From assembly GCF_001434895.1 (NCBI RefSeq), contig NZ_AZEE01000027.1, positions 1 through 64,000 on the forward strand: a stretch of 64,000 nucleotides of DNA, in the 5' to 3' direction. The translations under genes were made by a program, and so were the position numbers. The number at the start of each line of letters is the position of its first letter. Within the stretch, counting starts at the first letter, position 1. The DNA is from Secundilactobacillus odoratitofui DSM 19909 = JCM 15043 (GTDB taxonomy: Bacteria > Bacillota > Bacilli > Lactobacillales > Lactobacillaceae). Under the pieces are notes generated by a model. The model made no database searches. It was not told the DNA's origin and was given only the letters and a program-made list of their open reading frames with translations. Below are positions 1 through 9,109 of the stretch, in pieces.

Positions 1-60
1 ATATACCCTGCACATTTGTGAAACGAAACTTTGTTCAGTTTTCAAAGGTCTACCTGCTAA
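1..60 (-). promoter_or_regulatory. rRNA operon leader (operon lies off the left edge)
   Basis: Read on the minus strand, this stretch contains CTTTGAAAACTGAACAAAG followed by a short AT-rich run to the window edge. This block is the conserved pre-rRNA leader/processing sequence found just ahead of 16S or 23S genes in lactobacilli and bacilli. The rRNA gene itself is not in the window, so its identity is inferred from this leader and from the two strong promoters behind it. Confidence 0.65.
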
Positions 61-85
61 TTTATTTTTTAAAATCAGCTTTTAA

Positions 86-114
86 AGTATATCTCGTCAA
101 AATCAAACTGTCAA
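86..114 (-). promoter_or_regulatory. Proximal rRNA-type promoter (P2)
   Basis: On the minus strand TTGACA (109-114) is followed after exactly 17 bases by TATACT (86-91). It reads toward the left edge and is the nearer of two tandem near-consensus promoters, as is usual for Firmicute rRNA operons. Confidence 0.75.
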
Positions 115-173
115 CCAAAACTTAATATATCAGCTTTTTGTTAAACCTTTTAATTTCTCGAAGCAACTTTCAA

Positions 174-202
174 ATCATATCATCTAAGAATTAAGATGTC
201 AA
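174..202 (-). promoter_or_regulatory. Distal rRNA-type promoter (P1)
   Basis: On the minus strand TTGACA (197-202) is followed after exactly 17 bases by TATGAT (174-179). It lies 88 bp upstream of P2 in the same direction. I see nothing else between 203 and 353 except AT-rich sequence. Confidence 0.72.
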
Positions 203-353
203 CCTCTAAATCACTGAATTTGTAATTGGTCTGGCTGACAGTTTTGATTCGCGACAACAGTTAACATTTTACCAACAATCTCCCATGTTCGTCAACTACT
301 TTTTCAACTTTTTTATTATTCTTGCAAATGATTGAAACCAACCTCCACTCTCA

Positions 354-404
354 TAAAAAAATCCGCCGCACTACTTCCGAGTGACAAAAGCAGCGTGGCG
401 GATG
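354..404 (-). terminator. Terminator of tyrS
   Basis: The hairpin arms ATCCGCCGC (361-369) and GCGTGGCGGAT (394-404) are followed on the minus strand by a run of seven T. It stands 30 bp after the tyrS stop codon. Confidence 0.85.
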
Positions 405-434
405 AATGATTAATATTTGAATGTTGTTTTTCTT

Positions 435-1694
435 CTACTGAGTTACTCGAGCTAGGAAATAGCGTTTCTTACCCCGTCGAACAATCACAAACTTACCATC
501 GAAATGGGTTGCCGGGTCAATTTCATAATCAACATCCGTCACCTTTTCCCCATTAATTCTGATAGCACCGTTATTAACGTCTTCCCTTGCTTGGCGTCGT
601 GAGGGTTCAATCTTAGTTACGTCGACTAACCATTCGACAAGATTACGCTTCTCAGCAGTGATTTCGACTGAAGGCATGTTCTTAAAGCCCTGTTCAATTT
701 CACTAGCTGATAAGTTTGAAACATCCCCAGAGAAAAGCGCCTTAGAAATGTTCTCAGCCTCTTCTACCGCAGACTGACCATGGACAAACGCAGTGACTTC
801 TTCAGCCAACCGTCGCTGCGCTTCACGCTTCTCAGGTTGAGTCTCCACCTTTTGAGCAAGTTGTTCAATCTCATCTTGATTTAAGAAGGTGAAGTACTTC
901 AGGTATTTCACAACATCTCGGTCATCTTGGTTAAGCCAGAATTGATAAAATTCGTAAGGTGTGGTCTTTTCAGCATCTAACCAGACTGCACCACCGGCAG
1001 TTTTACCAAACTTAGTACCGTCTGCTTTAAGCATCAACGGAATCGTTAGCCCATATGCCTTTGCATCGCCACCCTCAATTTTGTGGATCAAGTCAATACC
1101 AGCTGTGATATTACCCCATTGATCAGCACCACCAACCTGAAGTTGAACATCTTCAGCTTGATATAGATGAAGGAAATCAATCGATTGTAAAATTTGGTAA
1201 GTAAACTCTGTAAAGGAAATGCCGACTTCCAAACGAGAGGCAACCACTTCTTTAGCCAACATGTTATTAATGTTAAATAACTTGCCATAATCTCGTAGAA
1301 ATTCTAGTAATGAAATCTTTGACAACCAATCATAATTATTTACGATCTTAAAACTACCGTCTTGACCAAATAAACGCTCCATTTGCGCGGTGATTGCCTC
1401 TTCGTTATGGTGAACCTGTTCCATCGACTGAAGAACCCGTTCAGACTTCTTACCACTTGGATCACCAATCGAACCAGTCCCGCCGCCAATGATGATGTAC
1501 GGCCGGTGACCTGCCAGCTGGAATCGTTTTAAAATCATGAATGGAATCAGATGACCAATGTGCATTGAATCACCGGTTGGATCGATACCAACGTAAAGAC
1601 CGACTGATTTTTCCTTTACTAAGGCCGTTAAACCCTCTTCGTCGGTCTGCTGATTAATCGCGCCACGCCACTTTAATTCATCTAAAATCGTCAA
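435..1694 (-). CDS. tyrS: Tyrosyl-tRNA synthetase
   Basis: A cytosolic class I aminoacyl-tRNA synthetase that charges tRNA-Tyr with tyrosine using ATP. The 419-residue length is normal for the bacterial TyrS. The HIGH signature is visible as MHIGH near residue 45, and the KMSKS-type loop as KFGKT near residue 230. The tyrosine-pocket stretch QVGGADQWGN lies between them, and an S4-like RNA-binding domain occupies the last 80 residues. Translation starts at a TTG 7 bases after AGGAGG. The gene is monocistronic, with a T-box leader in front and its own terminator behind. It should therefore be induced by uncharged tRNA-Tyr. Confidence 0.97.
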   Translation of the reverse strand: MTILDELKWRGAINQQTDEEGLTALVKEKSVGLYVGIDPTGDSMHIGHLIPFMILKRFQLAGHRPYIIIGGGTGSIGDPSGKKSERVLQSMEQVHHNEEAITAQMERLFGQDGSFKIVNNYDWLSKISLLEFLRDYGKLFNINNMLAKEVVASRLEVGISFTEFTYQILQSIDFLHLYQAEDVQLQVGGADQWGNITAGIDLIHKIEGGDAKAYGLTIPLMLKADGTKFGKTAGGAVWLDAEKTTPYEFYQFWLNQDDRDVVKYLKYFTFLNQDEIEQLAQKVETQPEKREAQRRLAEEVTAFVHGQSAVEEAENISKALFSGDVSNLSASEIEQGFKNMPSVEITAEKRNLVEWLVDVTKIEPSRRQAREDVNNGAIRINGEKVTDVDYEIDPATHFDGKFVIVRRGKKRYFLARVTQ

Positions 1695-1715
1695 AATGTA
1701 CCCTCCTTAAATATC

Positions 1716-1965
1716 AAAAAAGTCCCTACTAGTTTTCACTAATAGGGACGAAATGAATTCCGCGTTACCACCCAAGTTATCTGATTGCTGTTAATCAAAT
1801 CGCTCGACATGTATATCGGCATGACCCGCTAGTTAAAAAAACTAAATTGCTCCACATTGTAATTCAATAACTGGGACGCTTAACTTGCAGCAACCGTTAA
1901 GTTTCTAAATTCGTGGGCCAGTCATCTACTCCCTGCTTCATCGCTTGCTTAATAGTACAAACCCC
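1716..1965 (-). promoter_or_regulatory. T-box riboswitch leader of tyrS
   Basis: The minus strand carries the T-box core GGGTGGTAACGCGGAATT (1756-1773). It is followed by a terminator stem, GTCCCTA paired with TAGGGAC (1722-1749), with a T run down to 1716. The stem I region includes an AGTA-type sequence (GGAGTAGATGAC) upstream. A TAC triplet (1859-1861) in the context GAATTACAATG is a plausible tyrosine specifier, but I did not fold stem I to prove it. Known T-boxes read through when uncharged cognate tRNA binds; tyrosine specificity follows from the gene controlled. Confidence 0.93.
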
Positions 1966-2051
1966 AGCAAAAAAAGTCAAGTTAGCAATCGGTATAGAAC
2001 AGTTTTAGTTTCATTTCTGTAAATTATCTTGTAAATTATTTACATTTTTAC

Positions 2052-2080
2052 TTGCACTTCTTCACAATCTTTTATATACT
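2052..2080 (+). promoter_or_regulatory. Promoter of gnd
   Basis: TTGCAC (2052-2057) is followed after 17 bases by TATACT (2075-2080). It is 48 bp upstream of the gnd start, and no operator-like repeat is obvious. Confidence 0.7.
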
Positions 2081-2128
2081 AAGTCCGTTGCAAGATCACA
2101 GAAAAAAACGAAACGAGGAGTTTTTCTA

Positions 2129-3028
2129 ATGAAATTAGGATTAATCGGATTAGGCAAAATGGGTATCAACTTAGCCCAAAACATGATTCGTAACAATAAT
2201 GAAGTTGTTGGCTTCGATTTAAGCACTGACTTAGTTGAAGAAGCTGCTACTTACGGCGCTTCAAAGGCAAGCAGCCTTGAAGACATGGTTAGCCAATTAC
2301 CTTCACCAAAGATTGTTTGGGTAATGGTTCCAGCCGGCAAGCCAACGGATGCCACAATTGATCAATTAGCAGACACTTTAAGTGAAGGCGATATTTTGAT
2401 TGATGGCGGTAACACTTTCTGGAAAGACTCCCTTCGTCACAACCGTCTTTTGGGTGAAAAGGGTATTCACTACTTTGACTGTGGTTCATCAGGCGGTTGG
2501 CGTGGTGCCTTGAACGGTGGTAACTTCATGATCGGTGGCGACGATGCCGCTGTCTTCGAAACCATCCGTCCACTATTTGACGATATTTCATTACCAGATG
2601 GTTACCTTTACACTGGTAAGGCCGGTTCAGGTCACTACTTGAAGATGGTTCACAATGGTATCGAATATGGGATGATGGCTGCCATGGGCGAAGGCTTTGA
2701 AGTACTTGATGCTTCTGACTTTGACTATGACTACGAAGCCGTTGCGAAGGTTTGGAACCACGGTTCAGTTATCCGTAGCTGGCTGATGGAACTTATCCAA
2801 GACGCCTTCAGCAAGGATCCTAAGTTGGATGCAATCAAGGGTCGTATGCACTCTAACGGTGAAGGTCAATGGACTGTTGAAGACGCAATGGCTCATGGTG
2901 TTCCTACGCCAGTTATCGCTGACGCTGTCATGACTCGTTTCCGTTCATTACAAGACGATACCTTTAACGGTAAAGTTGTCGCTGCCCTCCGGAACGAATT
3001 CGGTGGCCACGCAATGGACAAGAACTAA
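2129..3028 (+). CDS. gnd: 6-phosphogluconate dehydrogenase, decarboxylating (short form)
   Basis: It oxidises and decarboxylates 6-phosphogluconate to ribulose 5-phosphate in the oxidative pentose phosphate branch. In heterofermentative lactobacilli that branch is the main glucose route before phosphoketolase. At 299 residues it is the short GntZ/YqeC type, not the roughly 470-residue Gnd. A Rossmann motif GLIGLGKMG opens the protein. The substrate-binding stretch CGSSGGWRGA lies near residues 117-126, and the catalytic-type helix KMVHNGIEYGMM near 175. The start codon follows GAGGAG by eight bases. It has its own promoter and terminator. Cofactor preference (NAD or NADP) cannot be read reliably here. 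Confidence 0.93.
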   Translation: MKLGLIGLGKMGINLAQNMIRNNNEVVGFDLSTDLVEEAATYGASKASSLEDMVSQLPSPKIVWVMVPAGKPTDATIDQLADTLSEGDILIDGGNTFWKDSLRHNRLLGEKGIHYFDCGSSGGWRGALNGGNFMIGGDDAAVFETIRPLFDDISLPDGYLYTGKAGSGHYLKMVHNGIEYGMMAAMGEGFEVLDASDFDYDYEAVAKVWNHGSVIRSWLMELIQDAFSKDPKLDAIKGRMHSNGEGQWTVEDAMAHGVPTPVIADAVMTRFRSLQDDTFNGKVVAALRNEFGGHAMDKN

Positions 3029-3045
3029 ACTTAATCAATAAATGT

Positions 3046-3081
3046 AAAGACTGATGCTCAGTTGAGCGTCAGTCTTTTTTT
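3046..3081 (+). terminator. Terminator of gnd
   Basis: AAAGACTGATGCTCA pairs with TGAGCGTCAGTCTTT and is followed by a T run. It lies 18 bp after the gnd stop codon. Confidence 0.9.
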
Positions 3082-3111
3082 GTTGCTTTTGACTGCGACT
3101 GTGATATAGTC

Positions 3112-3145
3112 AAAAACCACTACCGGGTTATACCAGTAGTGGTTT
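3112..3145 (-). terminator. Terminator of the acyltransferase gene
   Basis: AAACCACTAC (3114-3123) pairs with GTAGTGGTTT (3136-3145). On the minus strand the stem runs into TTTTT. The convergent gene gnd has its own terminator just to the left. Confidence 0.8.
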
Positions 3146-3160
3146 CATTGATACCTTAAA

Positions 3161-4177
3161 TTAAGTTGTACTTGGCGTTCGATGTGTGTTGAACCAACGT
3201 TTAAAGTAACGCCAAGCAAGGGCAATCAGAATTGGTGCAATCAACCCTGCAATAATTTGAATTCCCCAGTGATCCAAAATTGCGAACTTGGCGACAACGT
3301 CAAAAATCATTTTGTGCGAGTACATAATCATGCCTGAATACCAACCCAGTGGCAATAACCACTTAAACCAGCCCCACTGCGTCATGTAATCACTTAAAAT
3401 AAAGACGCCTAAACATAACGTTAATGGAATGAATGCCCCTAAAAATGAATTCGCAATGTTATGGGCCTTCAGATAAAAGCTAAACCGTAACACGCCTTGG
3501 TACTTACGGACAATCAGTACGGCATAAACGAATAGAATTGCTAAACCGACAATTGGCTTATGTGGTAACCGGGTATAGTAGTGGAACCCATAATAGCCAC
3601 ATAACATATATAAAGAAGAAATCAGAACAATATCGGCATCCCAAGGGACGTACTTAAACTGGAAAAAGCCCATGTGCACGTATGACATCCCTGCCAGATA
3701 CATCATGAAAACAATAAAAAATTGTGCGGGTATTGAATCGACCCAAGTAATAATGGCCACTACAACGATTAAAGTTAAAATGTAGACGGTCATGTACCAA
3801 AAAATTGATAACTCATGGTTCAGCGTCTGGCCACCATACAGAAGTCGAACAAAGTACATCAACGTATATTGCCATGTTTGCGTCTTAAGAAAATGACTAA
3901 TGATAATTAAGACGCCACCAGCAAGTAGGTAAGTTCTGACGTTTGGAAAAATACGCCGTTTAATAAACGCCCAAGTCCCTGCCCAATCCCTGGACATGGG
4001 TTTTAAGAAAAAACCACTAATAATGAAAAAAAGTGGCATGTGCCACCAATAAATAGCGGAAAAGGCAGTGCTCATCATTGGGTGCTGGTCAACCAGTGGG
4101 TGAATTGCATGGCCCGTTACAACGGCAATCATCCCAATTGCCTTAGCCATATCCACCCACTCAATCCGTTTTCCCAT
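3161..4177 (-). CDS. Acyltransferase family 3 membrane protein
   Basis: An integral membrane acyltransferase (338 residues, about ten hydrophobic segments) of the Acyl_transf_3 family. Its members O-acetylate or otherwise acylate cell-wall polysaccharides and other surface glycans. The N-terminus shows the usual family start, with WVDMAKAIGM at residues 7-16, a conserved histidine in TGHAIHP and the segment WHMPLFFIISGFF. It stands alone, convergent to gnd and divergent from the yfhO-type gene, so the acceptor cannot be inferred from neighbours. Start: ATG after AAGGATGAGAGAG. The family is clear; the substrate is unknown. Confidence 0.85.
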   Translation of the reverse strand: MGKRIEWVDMAKAIGMIAVVTGHAIHPLVDQHPMMSTAFSAIYWWHMPLFFIISGFFLKPMSRDWAGTWAFIKRRIFPNVRTYLLAGGVLIIISHFLKTQTWQYTLMYFVRLLYGGQTLNHELSIFWYMTVYILTLIVVVAIITWVDSIPAQFFIVFMMYLAGMSYVHMGFFQFKYVPWDADIVLISSLYMLCGYYGFHYYTRLPHKPIVGLAILFVYAVLIVRKYQGVLRFSFYLKAHNIANSFLGAFIPLTLCLGVFILSDYMTQWGWFKWLLPLGWYSGMIMYSHKMIFDVVAKFAILDHWGIQIIAGLIAPILIALAWRYFKRWFNTHRTPSTT

Positions 4178-4457
4178 TCTCTCTCATCCTTTCAATGTTA
4201 CTCTCCGAAACCTATTTTACAGATTTTTTTTAGAAAAACACGGGTGTTACACAAACGTAACTTTTTTTATACATTCGTGATTCACTGGTTAAATCAGCAT
4301 TCTAGGAGACGGTTGACGTAACTGATATAGGCAACAAATCACATTGTTGTCGCCATCACTCACTAGTCGCGTACCCAGCTAAACTCGTCCAAACCTAATT
4401 TGCCCAATTCACAGAGTTAAGCGATAATGAAGTATCACATGCACGGGGAGAAACATA

Positions 4458-7400
4458 TTGAAAAGGGAAAACTATCGGGTGCCGGTGTGGTTTGCTTACA
4501 CACTAGCCTTCATACTCATTATTTTACTAACATTTGGTGCCCTCCACACGATGGGCCGCTCAACTATTTGGAGCTTAGACGGGATTGCACAACACTACCC
4601 GATTTTAAAGGAATTCTACCAAATTTTACACGGCACAGCTCATCAGTCGCTTTTTAGCTGGTCATGGAACTTGGGTCTCGGTGCGGACCAAATGACGACG
4701 TTTGCGTACTACGTGGTTGGTGACCCATTCAGTTACCTCATTGCCCTCTTTCCGGCTAATCAACTTGAACTCGGTTATACGTTGCTCACACTGTTGCGCC
4801 TATACGTCGTTGGCCTATCCTTCATCGCCTTAGCCAAGCAATTTCACTTCCGACGCGGTGGCACTCTAATTGGTGCCTTGATCTACACCTTTAATGGGTT
4901 TACTTTTTACGTCAGTTACCACCACCCATTCTTTTTACTACCAATGATTTTATTTCCGCTACTTTGCTTAACGATTGACCGAATTTTACACGGCCATTCT
5001 TGGCTCTGGCTGGCGCTTGTAACTGCAATCGTTTTGATTTGTAACGTCTACTTCGCCTATTTATTAGCAATTGGCGCAGCGCTCTTTCTATTCATCCGCT
5101 ACTTTGATCTTAGAATCAAACACACTCAACTACCAAAGCTCTGGCAACTGTGTCTTCGATTGGGCTTGGCAATCGTCCTTGCACTATTGATTGCGGCCGT
5201 CATCTTGCTACCAACGGCACTTGCCATGGTCACCAGTTCACGGGTGGGTGGGGCCACCTTTGCCAACGGCTTGACGTGGTATCCTGAGATTTACTACCGG
5301 ACACTGCCCGATAATTTGTTGACTTCAAATGGTACGATCTACTACTGGGCCACGATTGCCACCAGTGGTATCGTCTTAATTGCCATGGTTTGGTCAATGC
5401 GACGTTTCCGTCAGTACTTGGCCATTAACGTCACACTCATCTTAATTGCAGTCGGCCTCCTGATACCAGCAGTATCGGCTACTTTGAACGTGATGAGTAC
5501 ACCAAGCAATCGCTGGTTATTAATGGCCCAGTTGGTATTTGGATTGTTAGCCGCAACGCTGATTGATCACTTAAACTTGTTTGATCAACGTGATTTTTGG
5601 TGGCTAACTGGTGTGACGATCATTTTTATCATCTTGATTTGGATTGCCAACGGGTTTATCTTCAAGTTCCGCGATATTCAAACGTTACTTTACGTGATCT
5701 TCTTCATGTTCGTTTGGCTGATGAGTTTAATATTACTGAATCCCCACCACGTTTTACAGTTTAAACTCGGTATGCTTGGCGTTGTCATGTTAAATACCAT
5801 CGCGATTGGCCTCAGTTTTTACAGTAGCAATTACAGTGGCGCACCCGCCAATGAATTACCCACCAAAACGGCGGAAAAATGGTCCGTTGATTACTTCGAC
5901 CGGGCAGACCAATACTTGAATCGTATTGATCACAGTTTTTATCGTACCGCCACCAGTAATAACTACTACTCAATGCTCACCGTGGGAAACGATATTCCAA
6001 TGCTACTCAACACCCACACCATCAGTTCGTATTATTCCGTTCAAAATGGTGACGTCAACACCTTTAATCAGCAGCTCGCAAATAGTCAAAACAGTATGAA
6101 TAACCCGACAAGTGACGTTGACACTAGAACCAGTCTATTGTCGTTACTGAACGTTAAGTATTTATTTGCCCGTCAGGATGACGTTGCTAACCATCAAGCT
6201 ATGCCATACGGCTTTACCCAACTTAAAACTGCCAAAGGTCACGCTGCTATTTTGAAAGATCGGCCCGTTTTCGGCGTTGGCAATGGTACCGGTACGGCTA
6301 TTTTGAAAAATAAGTATGCCCTACCTCTGGCCTATACGCAATCCTCACAAATCACGCCAAAGACTTTCAACTCATTGTCCGCTATTCAAAAACAGCAAAG
6401 TTTGTTGCAGGGTACTGCTGTCACGCACAAAATTGATGGCTTAAAACAAGCAACTTTAACTTCAACCACCCATCAAGCTGCCTACAGTGTTAAATTAACC
6501 AGTGAACCTGTCCTGACAATTCCAGATGCCATCAACTATCGTTTGACGCATAACATTAAGAAGTCAATGTCAGCTTCAGTCAAAACCAATCTGAAACCGT
6601 CAGAGGCAATGAAATATGCAGCTGCCACGGGACTAGAAACGCCATCGGCCACTGTCCAAAAACTACTTGCGGATAACCAAGCAACCATTGATAACAATCG
6701 TGAAGCAAATCAGCACGGTCTTAAGGCAATGACCAGTGATGTCTTGGGCACCCCTCAAACGTATCAATTGAAACTCAAACACCCATCACGATACCAAAAA
6801 ACTGAACTATATTTGGATTTATCTGGTATTACCACCACTTTTTCAACTACCTCTGATCGTCTAACCCAATTAAGTCAGCAATCCAAGCTTGCTGGCACGC
6901 CACTTAGTCGTGGTGAAAAAACCGCCAACTGGCGTTCAATTACGAATTCACCACTGTTCGATGCTTACACGCTCAATGTCAGCACTAGTGGTGGTAAAAC
7001 CATTTTTAACCAACTTGGCATCAACAATTTATCGGATTACGAACCAAAACACCACTTGCTCATTAACCTTGGTTATTCCGATAAAGTTCGCAAAACCATC
7101 AATTTATCATTTATCGGTGCTAATCAAATCTACTTTAAGCACGTCAAAGTTGTGGCGGTTCCCTATGGCAAGACTTATCGTCAACAGACCAAGCAACTGC
7201 AATCAACCGGATTAACCCATCAACACGTTACCAACAATACCGTTGAAGGGACCTCAACTGCCACCACCCGCCGAATCTTAACCACCAGCATTCCATACAG
7301 TAAAGGCTGGCAGCTTTCCGTTGATGGTAAAAAACAAGCGACCCAAGTCGTCAACAGCGGTTTTGTTGGCGCAATTTTGCCGAAGGGCCAACACCAGATC

Positions 7401-7532
7401 ACTTTACGCTATCAAACACCTGGCCTAAGATTAGGTCTCTGGTTATCAATTCTTGGCGTGAGCTTATCACTCGTCCTGATAGCAGGCGAAATTGCGAAAT
7501 GGTACCTCACAAGAGTACAATATCGACGATAA
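4458..7532 (+). CDS. YfhO family membrane glycosyltransferase-like protein
   Basis: A 1024-residue polytopic membrane protein. Roughly a dozen hydrophobic segments fill residues 10-480, a long extracytoplasmic domain follows (about 490-990), and a final transmembrane helix ends near 1015. The family signature region IWSLDGIAQHYPIL lies near residues 36-49. In Bacillus, YfhO works with a CsbB-type lipid-linked sugar synthase to glycosylate lipoteichoic acid on the outer face. No such partner is adjacent here. Translation begins at a TTG six bases after GGGGAG; a competing ATG start in another frame at 4427 lacks support. A strong terminator follows. The family is confident; the glycan is inferred from the family only. 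Confidence 0.85.
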   Translation: MKRENYRVPVWFAYTLAFILIILLTFGALHTMGRSTIWSLDGIAQHYPILKEFYQILHGTAHQSLFSWSWNLGLGADQMTTFAYYVVGDPFSYLIALFPANQLELGYTLLTLLRLYVVGLSFIALAKQFHFRRGGTLIGALIYTFNGFTFYVSYHHPFFLLPMILFPLLCLTIDRILHGHSWLWLALVTAIVLICNVYFAYLLAIGAALFLFIRYFDLRIKHTQLPKLWQLCLRLGLAIVLALLIAAVILLPTALAMVTSSRVGGATFANGLTWYPEIYYRTLPDNLLTSNGTIYYWATIATSGIVLIAMVWSMRRFRQYLAINVTLILIAVGLLIPAVSATLNVMSTPSNRWLLMAQLVFGLLAATLIDHLNLFDQRDFWWLTGVTIIFIILIWIANGFIFKFRDIQTLLYVIFFMFVWLMSLILLNPHHVLQFKLGMLGVVMLNTIAIGLSFYSSNYSGAPANELPTKTAEKWSVDYFDRADQYLNRIDHSFYRTATSNNYYSMLTVGNDIPMLLNTHTISSYYSVQNGDVNTFNQQLANSQNSMNNPTSDVDTRTSLLSLLNVKYLFARQDDVANHQAMPYGFTQLKTAKGHAAILKDRPVFGVGNGTGTAILKNKYALPLAYTQSSQITPKTFNSLSAIQKQQSLLQGTAVTHKIDGLKQATLTSTTHQAAYSVKLTSEPVLTIPDAINYRLTHNIKKSMSASVKTNLKPSEAMKYAAATGLETPSATVQKLLADNQATIDNNREANQHGLKAMTSDVLGTPQTYQLKLKHPSRYQKTELYLDLSGITTTFSTTSDRLTQLSQQSKLAGTPLSRGEKTANWRSITNSPLFDAYTLNVSTSGGKTIFNQLGINNLSDYEPKHHLLINLGYSDKVRKTINLSFIGANQIYFKHVKVVAVPYGKTYRQQTKQLQSTGLTHQHVTNNTVEGTSTATTRRILTTSIPYSKGWQLSVDGKKQATQVVNSGFVGAILPKGQHQITLRYQTPGLRLGLWLSILGVSLSLVLIAGEIAKWYLTRVQYRR

Positions 7533-7558
7533 ATAAGTGTCAGTCAATTCAAGATTAA

Positions 7559-7586
7559 ACACGGGCAGATTGCCCGTGTTTTTTTA
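7559..7586 (+). terminator. Terminator of the yfhO-type gene
   Basis: ACACGGGCA pairs with TGCCCGTGT around a three-base loop and is followed by a run of T. Confidence 0.92.
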
Positions 7587-7642
7587 ATTGCGTGATAACG
7601 GTCTAGGTACTGATTTTAACTGAAGTGACCCATTTTTCACCG

Positions 7643-7672
7643 TTGTTACCGTTTTCAAAAATCTGTTATAAT
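7643..7672 (+). promoter_or_regulatory. Promoter of the histidine phosphatase gene
   Basis: TTGTTA (7643-7648) is followed after 18 bases by TATAAT (7667-7672), preceded by TGT, which makes an extended -10. Confidence 0.7.
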
Positions 7673-7705
7673 GGTGTAAGCAAATAATTTACAGGAGGGG
7701 TTACT

Positions 7706-8374
7706 TTGAAAACATTTACCGCCTACTTCGTTCGACATGGTCAAACGATGCTCAATCATTACAATAAAGTGCAGGGGTGGATCGATTCACCACTTACTCA
7801 ACAAGGGATTGCTGACGCCAAACGGGCTGGAGAACAGTTAAAAGCCATTGATTTTAACGCGGCTTACAGCAGTGATTCCGGTCGGGCTATCGAAACAGCA
7901 GCCAACATTTTAAAAGCCAATCCGAGCAACATCAATATTATTAGTTATCAATACCCTGAGTTTCGAGAACAGTGCCATGGTTACTTCGAGGGTAACGATT
8001 TAAACCAGATGTGGCAATTTGTCGGTGAACAAGTTAAGTTGACATCAGAATCAGCAGTGCTAGGCACTTACGGCTTGGAAAAGGCCCGCGATCTGATTCA
8101 TCAGGCCGACCTATACGGTGAAGCAGAAAGTAATGACATGTTTTGGGAACGCTTGAATCGCGGCTTTGATAAACTACGGGCTAACACCAAAGACGGTGAC
8201 ACCGTTTTGGTTGTTTCTCACGGCATGACGATTCGTTCCATCGTTGATCGGTTTGCACCAGAACTTGACGAGGGCATTGCAACCATTAATGGCAGTATCA
8301 CCAAATTAACGATTTCTGACAGCGATATCAAAGTTGACTTCTTTAATCGAACTGACTTTGTAGCTGAGGCTTAA
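7706..8374 (+). CDS. Histidine phosphatase family protein (phosphoglycerate-mutase-like)
   Basis: A soluble 222-residue member of the branch 1 histidine phosphatases. The phosphohistidine motif RHG is at residues 10-12. The second arginine/serine cluster is SSDSGRAIETA near 55-65, and the second catalytic histidine sits in VSHGMTIRS near residue 172. The protein is divergent from glycolytic GpmA and is more like the broad-specificity phosphatases of lactobacilli. Translation starts at TTG five bases after AGGAGGGG. The gene is monocistronic with its own promoter. The physiological substrate cannot be inferred. Confidence 0.88.
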   Translation: MKTFTAYFVRHGQTMLNHYNKVQGWIDSPLTQQGIADAKRAGEQLKAIDFNAAYSSDSGRAIETAANILKANPSNINIISYQYPEFREQCHGYFEGNDLNQMWQFVGEQVKLTSESAVLGTYGLEKARDLIHQADLYGEAESNDMFWERLNRGFDKLRANTKDGDTVLVVSHGMTIRSIVDRFAPELDEGIATINGSITKLTISDSDIKVDFFNRTDFVAEA

Positions 8375-8407
8375 CAATCGCGTCTTGTTTGAGCCATCAA
8401 AGTTTCT

Positions 8408-8462
8408 AAAAACGGGACCTGAACTTACTAGATTTTCATCCAGTAAGCTCAGGCCCCGTTTT
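8408..8462. terminator. Bidirectional terminator
   Basis: AAACGGGacCTGAaCTTACT is mirrored by AGTAAGcTCAGgcCCCGTTTT. The element separates convergent genes and has A and T runs on both sides, so it can serve both. Confidence 0.85.
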
Positions 8463-8476
8463 GATTTCGATATAAA

Positions 8477-8701
8477 TCACTCGTCAATGCGCACTGGCAC
8501 TGTTTCGAACTGCGGTTGCATATTTTTAAGTGCGACGATCACCCGCCCCGTTAATTCCACCACTCGCCAGTGGTCGTCTGGGTGGTAATCTGTCACTAAC
8601 ACCATGGCAGTCCGTTCATAAAGTTTTTCAACCGTTCCTTTAAACGGTTTTAATAAATTACCGTTCGGTTGACAATGCACGCAGTCATTTAATTTAATCA
8701 T
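8477..8701 (-). CDS. Small DUF2187-like protein, copy 1
   Basis: A 74-residue hypothetical protein. I place the start at the ATG of MIKLND because AAAGGTGG lies seven to eight bases upstream; a longer reading frame adds nine codons without a ribosome site. The core KPFKGTVEKLYERTAMVLVTDYHPDDHWRV resembles the small KOW-like beta-barrel of DUF2187 proteins. It is visibly related to the next upstream gene, with KPFxGxV, a Val-rich strand, DYH or NYH, and a final VIVALK- or LVVDQ-type strand in common. It forms a two-gene unit with that gene, 14 bp apart. No function is known. Confidence 0.6.
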   Translation of the reverse strand: MIKLNDCVHCQPNGNLLKPFKGTVEKLYERTAMVLVTDYHPDDHWRVVELTGRVIVALKNMQPQFETVPVRIDE

Positions 8702-8715
8702 GATATTACCACCTT

Positions 8716-8946
8716 TCATCCCTGACAATCAATGATCGTCATTGCTTTGGCATTTGCTTGATCAACGACTAACTTGTACCCATTTGTTTCTACGGCTCGG
8801 CGATCTCTGAAGTGATAGTTCATGACTTCCACCACAAGCCGACACCCAATTACTTGCAAGACTCGGCCCAAAAATGGTTTCTTCATTTCACCATGCTGGC
8901 ACCTCACTAACCAGCCGCTTTCAAATTGCAGTGCTTCACTCATCAT
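8716..8946 (-). CDS. Small DUF2187-like protein, copy 2
   Basis: A 76-residue hypothetical protein starting at one of two adjacent ATG codons after AGGCGG. It shares the layout of the following gene (KPFLGRV, then a valine-rich strand, then NYHFRDRRAVETNGYKLVV). The two look like an old tandem duplication. A TATAAT box lies about 27 bp upstream, but no clear -35 partner was found. The KOW-like assignment is by eye and only moderate. Two cysteines (CRL and CQH) are not arranged as a zinc site. Confidence 0.55.
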   Translation of the reverse strand: MMSEALQFESGWLVRCQHGEMKKPFLGRVLQVIGCRLVVEVMNYHFRDRRAVETNGYKLVVDQANAKAMTIIDCQG

Positions 8947-9109
8947 CGCCGCCTCCTTTTCTTCGTCTGATTATAAGTTATCAGAACAATAAGAATTGAT
9001 TAAGAAAGATAAGTGATTATTTTGTGAATTTATGATTAAAGCGTGTGTACCGTTGCAATTCACTTTCAATGTGGTTGAATACCCAGGTTCCTGTTCGCTT
9101 GCAGTCAAT

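Noticed and set aside
4427-4657. 76-codon frame overlapping the start of the yfhO-type gene
   Set aside because: It overlaps a well-supported long gene in another frame, has no ribosome site and shows no protein features.
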